Below are positions 55,690 to 64,000 of a stretch of DNA of 64,000 nt, piece by piece. How positions within the stretch are numbered: the stretch's first letter is position 1; the number at the start of each line of letters is the position of its first letter. Position numbers and translations under genes: made by a program. The notes beneath the pieces are model-generated. The model had not been told where the DNA came from and did not search any database. It saw only the letters and a program-made list of their open reading frames with translations. Origin of the DNA: Ridgeia piscesae (Eukaryota; Annelida; Polychaeta; Sabellida; Siboglinidae); contig JAODUO010001665.1 in the NCBI GenBank assembly GCA_025642075.2, positions 48,501-112,500 on the forward strand, in the 5' to 3' direction.

Positions 55690-56145
55690 AAAATTGAAAG
55701 CCACCATCTGCAGCCACGCCGCGTTGTCATCGTTGTTACTTAACCGACGGCCGCCGCCTAGGCGCGTGACTCCCACAAATATGCTATCTTACAACCCGTT
55801 ATCTCGCGTCATCCTGTGTAGACATGACGTGCGTCATTTGTTCCGGAGATGCATTGTTATGCATTCCGCCACTACAATGGAACGAACTACCCGGGGGTAT
55901 TGTCGTACAACCCTTTGTGTAATACTTCTTTGGTTTTAATTGAATGTTGACATGCTACACGTGATTAATGGTCAGTTTTGTAACGGCGACGGCACGAGTA
56001 AGACTGGACCGCGTTGTGAAGGTGGGCCTGAGTCTGTGTCCGTCGTGATCACCGTTGTTGACTCACGGAGTTATGTGTTTAAGAGGTTTCGCTGTTGCTT
56101 CCGCAGTTCGTTTAGAGTTTAGACCGCCGCAAGCTCACTAACCAG
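55690..56145. other. CpG-rich block ending in a strong donor
   Basis: CpG-rich sequence ends aaccag/GTAAGTTC (donor at 56,146), a close match to the consensus. A non-coding first exon of a + strand gene could end here; no coding frame supports it. Confidence 0.25.
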
Positions 56146-56159
56146 GTAAGTTCTTGTGT

Positions 56160-56440
56160 AAAGCAGTATCCAGTCCGACTAGTCAAGGCTCTTTACACTT
56201 GACCTCTTGGCAGACATGTTCAGTGGAACACCATCTCAACTTCTCTGGGAAGCATCCAGCCAGTGTTAATACCCAACACTGTTTGTAACCAGGTACTCAA
56301 TCACACCGCTGAGTGAACTAGAGCAAAATATGGTGAAATTGTTTTCCAAAGATTTCACACGGCAGCACAGGATTCAAAACCAGGTTCTGTTAGTCGATAG
56401 TTCGCGAAGCTACAGCCACTGAGCCCCACGCCACTATACG
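56160..56440 (-). mobile_element. tRNA-derived SINE, copy 2
   Basis: Read on the minus strand from 56,440: gtggctcagtggctgtagc (box A region), then acctggttttgaatcctgtg (box B region), gctgccgtgtgaaatctttg, ttcactcagcggtgtg and ctggctggatgcttcccaga, then aagttgagatggtgttc. The order and wording match the copy at 61,700. Box A is not expanded here. Confidence 0.75.
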
Positions 56441-56444
56441 TTGA

Positions 56445-57715
56445 TGTTCGTTTTACACCATGTATTATTCAGATATGTATTTCTGAGAAATGTGTTGAAA
56501 CTTACGACCGTTACGGAGAACAAGTTCTTTGTACGGTGTATCTTGATTTGCATTTATACATTATGCTGCGAACAGTTTCAGTGGTTTGTCCAGCCTGCTT
56601 TATACAAAGTTATAGGACCTAGTTTTGTTAGAATTAGGTACAGTGTCCTTTTTGTGATCGTTGGACGGTGCAACACATGAGCAGTTTTGCAAAGGTTATC
56701 ACATTTAGATTGTCGTCTTTACTGGATTTTCAGTGGGTCGTGTGAAAAATCATTTAACTGTTAAGCTGATGACATCAATAGAATTAACTAAAAACGTAAG
56801 TTCTCACACACCAGAGTATCGTTGTTTTTAGAACATCTCAACGCGTTTTACATTTTGCTCCCTGTTCAATTGAATATCTTATCGAATTCACTGGGAAGTA
56901 TTAAGCCACCCAGCAGGTATGTCTCTTCAACTTGAAGGTTTTCTCAGACTAGCTAAGTGTGTTTTCGCTTTTTGCCACAAGATGAGTATGACAGATGCTT
57001 TGTGCGATAACTGTATCTACCAACCGGTGACGTCTTGTTCATGACTTTGTCTATATCCCCATAGCAATTCTTAGAGTGTTTCTTTGTTGACTCAAAGAAC
57101 GTTTACATATCACATAGTTTCCGGTTTCGCAATATAATTATTGCAAAGAGAGACTACAGTAAAACATAAAACTATGGAGGAGAGTATTGACAAATGGCTC
57201 ATATATAACTAAATATTTGAACACTACCTTGTTGTCATAGCTGAACTCTGGATAAGAATGTTGTTTTCCGATATCACGCCAAAATAGAAAGACATAATTA
57301 TTAATTACACAAACAGCTTTAATAAGTGTCACAATTTGTTAGCCACGACAACGTATAGTGCAAGAAATAAATGTCACTTTTTGCAAATTCATGTTTTACA
57401 TCACTTATTTGAAGACGAATCGTTGCAGGGTCCGTGAACGTTCCTGCTGAAGTGAATTAATGGTCGTGGTCTTTTTTCTCGAGCAGAACCGTTTTGTTTA
57501 CATTATTCCGCCGATGATCCGTCAAGATTCTAGACACATTGACAAGGCAACCTTCCTGTGGGCAATCCAAATCGCATTCCAGATGGTTTAGTCGTCTTAG
57601 TGGTTTTTACTTCTATGGTTTCGACAGGAAACACTTTCTGGTAATGGAAGGAACCGGCACACATAAAAATGTACTCCCGATTTTTGGGTATATCTCGTCC
57701 TCAAAAAAAAAACTC
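56445..57715. other. Intergenic, nothing recognised
   Basis: AT-rich with short open frames and no repeat structure seen. Confidence 0.35.
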
Positions 57716-57717
57716 TC

Positions 57718-57773
57718 CTCCCTGCTCTCTGCTGTCTGCTGTCTGCTGTCTGCTGTCTGCTGTCTGCTGTCTG

Positions 57774-57816
<43 letters not shown>

Positions 57817-57819
57817 CCT

Positions 57820-57882
<63 letters not shown>
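57718..57882 (+). repeat. CTGCTGT, CT and AT repeats in series
   Basis: Eight units of the 7-mer ctgctgt, then (CT)n, then (AT)n, three adjoining simple repeats. Confidence 0.97.
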
Positions 57883-57974
57883 TATGTAGTGTCTGTGAAC
57901 ACATCTCATTACATCTTCCAGGGCATTGGATCTGTAGTCATTTTAACATGCGCAAAATAATAATGGTGTGTGTA

Positions 57975-58024
57975 TGCATGCACGCACACACGCGCATGAA
58001 CACACACACACATACACACACACA

Positions 58025-58078
<54 letters not shown>

Positions 58079-58096
58079 ATAGTCTATATATATATA

Positions 58097-58138
<42 letters not shown>

Positions 58139-58173
58139 TATAGTCATATATATATATATATATTATATTTATA

Positions 58174-58232
<59 letters not shown>
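57975..58232 (+). repeat. CA and AT repeats
   Basis: A CA run to 58,026 followed by AT tracts separated by four spacers of the type tatagtcta, so the AT block has itself been duplicated. Confidence 0.97.
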
Positions 58233-58233
<1 letters not shown>

Positions 58234-58234
58234 A

Positions 58235-61200
58235 TATATATAAAGCTGATCTTAGCGCCTACGCAACTGCGACACATGTTGCATAAAAAATGGATTGCGG
58301 TCTGCTGGGAATTTGTTAACGGTTATGTAATTAGGGTATCATGTGACTATCTGTTACGTAATATTTGAGGTAGTACGTAGTTGCGTGTGCAGCTGCATTC
58401 CGCGTCGTTGGTATCTGAGAGAGAAGGAGGCGACTGGCATGGGTTGTCTAATCTTTGTATATATTCCCGTTACAGTTTAACCGATAGACCGATGCTTTAT
58501 ATAGAGCAGCAATGAGCTAAATCTTCGCAAATACACATCCGACCCACTTGTCCATCAGATTTCTATACTCTGGTCTCTCGCGTATTTTCACAGTGGCTAT
58601 TTCGCAGACCTCACTCAAATATCAAAATCCGGGCCCCAGATTGTTATGAAACTGAGGGCTATCAATTTTTGTATGGATATTCTGAAAAAAAAGGTGAGAA
58701 AAATTAACGAATTTTCCACACGATATACGTTAAATGAAATCTCGTGTACGCTGGTAAATTTCAAAGAAAATCTATAGACCTGCATTATCTAACCGGCAGA
58801 GGATATGTTATAAAAACCGCCTATTTGAAATGTAATGTGGTCTCACCACGTTTACGTGGCTGGTAAAACCCTTGTTCGCGTGATCGACTTGTTTATCATT
58901 ACGTCTTGTACACACATGTCGACACGTCCTGTCAAAGAGCCAGTACTCCGTGCATTGGGTTCCGTTTTTTATTTTATCTAAACAAGTATTATCGCGATAT
59001 CTCTCACGAAACATTCTGAACTTTCTGGGCCGACTTAGCGAGATATACCAGCATTGCACAACCGGCATCATTCTCTGTAAGTACGAGTTTCTAATTCTGC
59101 TGTCTTGCGTTTTGTTTTTCATCGCTGCGAATCTAGTTTGCCGCGTTTGCTCTGGTCGTTAATTGTGTTACGTATGTCTACCAATGCAGTGATATCAGGT
59201 CAAGGTGGCTCTCATTACACTGTTTCCTTCGTCCATGGTGTTGACATGTCCAACCAATAGTGCTGCAACTCTCGAACTATTTGACAATCGGTGCGCGCTC
59301 GGCTTGGCAAACTGCCGTAAGACCAAACCCTAGAGCGGTCCACAACATTCCTGCAGTTCGCAGTGTCTGAAACCAATCCCAGCAATAATCTGTACGACCG
59401 CAGATAGAACGATAGCGAATAATATATCGACAGAGAAAAGGGCATCTGAAGTCTGCGCATGCCCGGTGCATTCTGCCGCTACTAATTGGCCAGGGGTCGG
59501 GACAAATTGCGCGGTTTTGTGCCAAGCGATCCGGGGCGTGTCAAACAATACGAACGGGGTTTTGACCTGCGGGTGTCATCGTGTTCAAAGGGTACACTCC
59601 ATCAGCAATTAATCATATCGACCAATCGCGTGTAGTCTTTGTCTGGAGGGTAGGAAAACCATGTTTATGTAGATGGAAAAGATTGCGTGCTTCTACAGCT
59701 CGGGGCTAGTTTATTATTTAATTGACGCTGACATGTAACCGACAGTGAAACCATCATAATATATATATAATTGTAATGAATTAGGAGTATTAGTTGACAC
59801 AGTGTGCGAGACTTTTCCGAAATTGTTTTCCATGCACGATACATATCATGTCCGATCTACGTAATCCCGGAGAAGAAAAACATTTCGACAGGTTTTATAT
59901 GGTACGACGCAGACCGTTGTTTTGTTGAGGGTAAGTTTTCTAGCACACAAGTAAGTAACTTTATTATATAACGTAAGATATATGAGCAGTTAATACACAA
60001 CATTTCTTAGATATTTCATTGTGTTACTTGGCAAAAAACTGTCTTCAGTGACACAATTTAAAATATTTTTTTTAAATCATAACAATCCTCAAAATCATGT
60101 TACAAAATCACCATAAATCCTTTACTTGTCCATCTCAGTATTGTTAAACCGGAATATTATACACAATATGTCGCCTGGCATAGCTTACTGTCTGGTGATG
60201 TATTGTGACAACAAAAGACAATTATTAACTTGGGTTTACATAACATATTGAAGAAAACAAATCTAGAATTACAAAGGGGAAGTTGCAGTTTCGTTCTAAT
60301 CATCTATTTCCACTTGATGGAGATTATGCATCTAAGTAACACGTTGTAAAACAGTTCGTGAGCGAGGTCAAATACCAGTTCAAAGCGGTTATCACTTCAC
60401 GTGTCACCAAACTCACCATGTCTGTCCAGGACAGATTAGCTTTACTGGTATTTCATAATAATACGGTTTCCAGAGCATTAGGCGATATTGATTCTTTGAC
60501 TATAATTTATGATGTTAGGCAAATATAATTATAGTCCGCCAGATATTTGAAATTACGTTTTTGCTGACGACGAAGGAAGTCGTGAGAACTAACAATCAAT
60601 TATACAGATGTCCCTGCTTCCTCAGGTATGTGAATTTTATGGATGGAACTGTCAAGTAGTATGCGTGTGTACGTGTGGGTCCAAGTTGGCGTTTGTGTGT
60701 GGATGCGCGCGTGTATATGTGTGTATCTGCACAGTTATTACTTAGGCTATCTGAGTATGATTCGTTCAGCCAATAAAAATGTGTGTGTAACTATTTGGAT
60801 CGACCCTATCGTGGGCATCTTTTCTCACAGGTTTATTTTTGGTAATGACTTTGAAGCTGCATGAATATGATTGCACTAATTATATGCATTTATTTTAACG
60901 TGGTCCGTTTATACACACACATCCAAGCACGCTCACACGCACACGCATACGCACGCACACACATAGACTGTAATTTGATAGTATACAGTACATATACAGT
61001 ACACTACCTATACATTTAAAGTAAAATTGGGATCACCACCGCTAGAGCATAACGAGCTAAACGAACGATTAGTTCCGTCACGTGACACGATCAAGGGAAC
61101 CACACATGTGATTTGGTGAAACGCGATAAGGTAAACACAGGTGCAAGCGGCGCTAATTAATTAGACGTTGTCAGCGAATCACATTACTGGCGCGTTGACG

Positions 61201-61695
61201 ACTCGGACAACTCAATTAAGCTAACTAGCGTCTCCAGCGGAATTATATCGCACAGTCGGCTTCTAAAGTCTACAATAACTGGTCGGTATGTCCGTCAGAC
61301 AATGGCGGAAAATCGCCACGCTAAACCCGGGTAATTTACGCGGCATTTTCGCCGGTCTGTAATCATTGGTGTCGTCTGCTTCGGTTACAACTCTAACAGA
61401 TGCGCGTTGTCCAAACGTGTTGTTTGTGAGAGAATTAGACACGTGTTGACCAGTGGTGGATTTGACTGTGTTCCGATGACCGCTGGTGATTTCAATGTGT
61501 GGCGAATGTAACGAGGTAGCGAAGTGTGTCGACACATTTACAAGTCAACCAGCTTCAGCGGTTCCATTTACTGGTACGTACACGTGTGTTCAGGTAATAC
61601 CGTTGCGATATCAAGTCATGAGTATCTGTTGAAGACGCCAATTTGCAATTATTTTAGTGATAACATTCCCGAGATTCAAACGTGCGTTACTGTTG
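58235..61695. other. Intergenic, no gene recognised
   Basis: Mixed AT-rich and CpG-rich sequence (notably 61,050-61,500). Overlapping open frames at 59,215-59,548 on the minus strand have no recognisable domain. GT and CA tracts at 60,660-60,725 and 60,915-60,965. Confidence 0.35.
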
Positions 61696-61699
61696 TCGT

Positions 61700-62095
61700 A
61701 GCGCAGTGGTGCAGTGGTGCAGTGGCGCAGTGGCGCAGTGGCGCAGTGGCGCAGTGGCGCAGTGGCGCAGTGGTGCGCGGTTAGAGCTTCGGACTCTCGG
61801 CTAAGAGAACCCGGATTTGAATCTTGAGCTGCCGTGTCGAACGTTGGGAAAATTCGTTCATTTTACATTGCTCCGGTTCACTCAACTGTATGAATGCGTA
61901 CCTGGCTATAGACAGCGGCTGATATTTGTATACGAATAGTCATCGCGCATTAATTGCAGCGTGGCTGGATGCTTCCCAGAGAAGCCGAGATATGGTGTTC
62001 GATTGAACTGGTCTGCCAGGGAGTAACGTGTAAAGCGTTTTGAGAAATCCTAAAGATTTCGTACCGTGCTATATAGGAACTTGCAGTCTTCCTGT
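61700..62095 (+). mobile_element. tRNA-derived SINE, copy 3 with expanded box A
   Basis: gtagcgcagtggtg is followed by about eight copies of the 8-base unit cagtggcg, then ggttagagcttcggactctc (tRNA D-arm-like). Next come ggatttgaatcttg (box B-like), gctgccgtgtcgaacg, ttcattttacattgctccgg, ggctggatgcttcccagag and a tail with aaagcgttttgagaaatc. Confidence 0.8.
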
Positions 62096-62099
62096 GTTT

Positions 62100-62810
62100 T
62101 TGAGGGTAAAAGCGTCTTTGACATAATTGACGTAGCCGGAAGTGTGATATTGTAAATAAACTGACTCTTCATGTTAAATAATATTACCGATGGATGCCGT
62201 GAATTAAAAAAAAACTATCATTGGTGTTATGGTTTCTATAATCATGTCAACTGTTAGCAGGCGCGTCAACAGGGCTATTGTCGGAACCCTGGAGTACCTC
62301 CCGTTGGGGGGAAAGCGGCCACAGTAAATAGAAAACTAGGCCGGGAATCGTTGGTGGGTTAGCTCGCACTGCCGTGTCTTTCCCGCCCTTAACAGTGTTT
62401 GACAACACAGCGGGAAACGTTCCAGATGAACGCAAAAACGCCGCCACACTTCTCGTAAGAGTGCTTTCGTTCGAGTTAGCGCCAGACGAGGCGCTGCAGT
62501 GTAAACAGACCGACGTAAACAATCTAGGGCGAAACACTCAGTGACAGACGCGGTGACAAGACTGTGACAGCTGCGGTCCCTGGACGGGCGTCACGTAGGG
62601 ATTTGTGCTTAGTGACGTTCGTTGACGGTGCAGTGATGTGAGAGGGCGTGACGCAGGTATTCAGCGGTGTACAGACGACTCTAGAGGTTTTATACTGTAA
62701 AGTTACGGCGTCTCATGTGAGCATTCCACGGCGACAAACTGTCCTGTTGTCAGTGTTTAAGGCTAAAACGACTTCAACGACCATGCAGGACACCGGTGTT
62801 GCATAGGCCT
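62100..62810. other. Intergenic, CpG-rich, no gene recognised
   Basis: No domain or repeat recognised; CG-rich from 62,260 to 62,720. Confidence 0.35.
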
Positions 62811-62811
62811 A

Positions 62812-62939
<128 letters not shown>

Positions 62940-63455
62940 TAGCTTTTGTCGGCGCCATAAATCTGGCAATTAAAATTATTCAGATGCGCATTACAAGACT
63001 ATAAAGATTTCTTTAAAATAAAGTTAAAATATAAATGAAGTTGTAAAATAAATTGACCACTATTAATAGTTCAATATAAATAAGTAATAATAGTCACAAT
63101 ATTACTAAAATACTAACCAATACGAATTAATTATATTACAAGTTAAAAATAAATAAATAATAATAAAACAGTTGATAAATAGTAGATATCAAAATGTTCA
63201 GATTGTATAAATGTTCGTTGTATAAATGTCCAGAATCACATGTTGCGTTCAATTGACACCGTCTTTCTGGCGACAGATGCGACAGACGGGTGACATGAGA
63301 CGGGCGTGCGCGCTGTCCCCCGCACGGAGCAACGGTCGACGCTAACGGGATACCATTACCCCGACTGCCCTGGGCGGGGCGACCAATCACAGCTGCAGGG
63401 CCCGGCCACGTACCGCCGGGAGAACTGCGTTGATAACTCAGTGTGTCCATGAGAC
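62940..63455. other. AT-rich then GC-rich upstream region
   Basis: AT-rich to 63,230, then strongly GC- and CpG-rich from 63,260 onward, as expected around the promoter of the gene that starts at 63,794. No TATA box is identified. Confidence 0.35.
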
Positions 63456-63793
63456 TACGATGTGAAGACTCGCAGAGGGATTATATCGGATCTAACGCGT
63501 ACTGAAACCAAGGAAGCAAGTGAGGATATCATTTGGTTTTCACTGGATATTTACGCTAACAAACCACAAGTTCGCTCCAGAAAGCGGGGCAATCGCGGGA
63601 AAAAGCACGTTTCCTTACGGCGTGGAAACGCTATCGCTTCCCGATTAAACAACCGCGGTTATTGGGCTAATGGTTTGCTCACATTAATCAGCCGCGACAG
63701 CGATATTGCTCAGCCCGCGCAGCACTCTTGTCCACCGCTTGTCCGGACACGGACTCGGTCCTCGTAGCGACGATCCTCTCGCGCCGTGTCAAG

Positions 63794-63945
63794 ATGCGTG
63801 GATCGACATTCACCGGCGAAATCATGTTGTCAACTCTCGTCATCCTCTCTGTCGCTGTCCTGGGTGTCCTCGGACGTGCATCAATGTCACCCGTGAAAGC
63901 GGCACGCACGCCGGGTGAAACACAAGTGTCGCTCGCTCATCAAGG
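63794..63945 (+). CDS. First coding exon of an unidentified secreted or membrane protein
   Basis: From ATG 63794 there are 50 codons and two bases before the donor GTAAGT at 63946. The protein starts MRGSTFTGEI and continues MLSTLVILSVAVLGVLGRAS, a hydrophobic core that fits a signal peptide with cleavage near GRA/S or just before it. A second ATG (63824) also precedes the core. After it comes a basic, flexible stretch with PVKAARTPGE. The upstream sequence is CpG-rich as for a promoter and 5' UTR. The rest of the gene lies beyond the window, and the 50 residues do not identify a family. Confidence 0.55.
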
Positions 63946-64000
63946 GTAAGTACAATTTCGCTTCAAATTACAATTGTATTACAAATGTGTGTCAAAATCT

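Noticed and set aside
61700..61830. Functional tRNA gene
   Set aside because: Box A-like and box B-like segments exist but no complete cloverleaf can be drawn; the sequence continues as a SINE body shared with two other loci.
63462..63767. 101-codon + strand ORF upstream of the last exon
   Set aside because: It is out of frame with the signal-peptide exon, lacks recognisable features and more likely lies in promoter or 5' UTR sequence.

Overview
This is a piece of an animal nuclear genome, almost certainly a marine invertebrate and probably a lophotrochozoan. That guess rests on repeat content, not on a marker gene. The window holds split genes with GT-AG introns, tRNA-derived SINEs, LINE reverse-transcriptase relics, a Tigger/pogo DNA transposon and very many AT, CA, GGGA and CTGT microsatellites. 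There is nothing prokaryotic in it; the long open frames in the repeat arrays are artefacts of stop-free units.

Region 1 (1 to about 41,000, + strand) is most of one gene, nicastrin (NCSTN), the large glycoprotein subunit of gamma-secretase. I could place thirteen coding exons with consistent phases (1089-1210, 1880-2001, 5148-5292, 6962-7065, 10556-10711, 13789-13974, 23092-23261, 24646-24808, 25970-26060, 29966-30111, 36665-36788, 38224-38327, 40119-40220). Together they encode about 577 residues. The signal peptide and first ~105 residues lie upstream of the window. The eight cysteines expected for this part of nicastrin, the DYIGS motif and the C-terminal membrane helix are all present. 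Only about 1.7 kb of the 40 kb is coding. The introns are filled with minisatellites (33, ~68, ~17-20, 44, 35, ~29 and 44 bp units), a Tigger element with its own intron, LINE relics and inverted-repeat elements.

The most interesting observation is that several of these minisatellites appear to be amplified copies of the gene's own splice junctions. The 35-bp array before the exon at 25970 repeats that exon's acceptor plus first bases, making about 26 back-to-back acceptor/donor motifs of the kind used in recursive splicing. The ~44-bp array before the exon at 36665 repeats its acceptor about 125 times, each copy followed by an in-frame stop. A ~68-bp repeat after the exon ending at 2001 repeats its donor region. 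A fresh 30-bp duplication of the acceptor lies just before the exon at 38224. The array before the exon at 1089 may be a further case.

Region 2 (about 41,000 to 63,450) has no gene I can name. It looks clearly richer in CpG than region 1, and carries microsatellites, three related SINE copies, one LINE tail, a small MITE and one minus-strand ORF (41901-42143) with a weak resemblance to the N-terminal part of a paired domain.

Region 3 (63,450 to the end) appears to be the 5' end of another + strand gene: an ATG at 63794, a hydrophobic signal-peptide-like segment and a good splice donor after 63945. The rest lies beyond the window.
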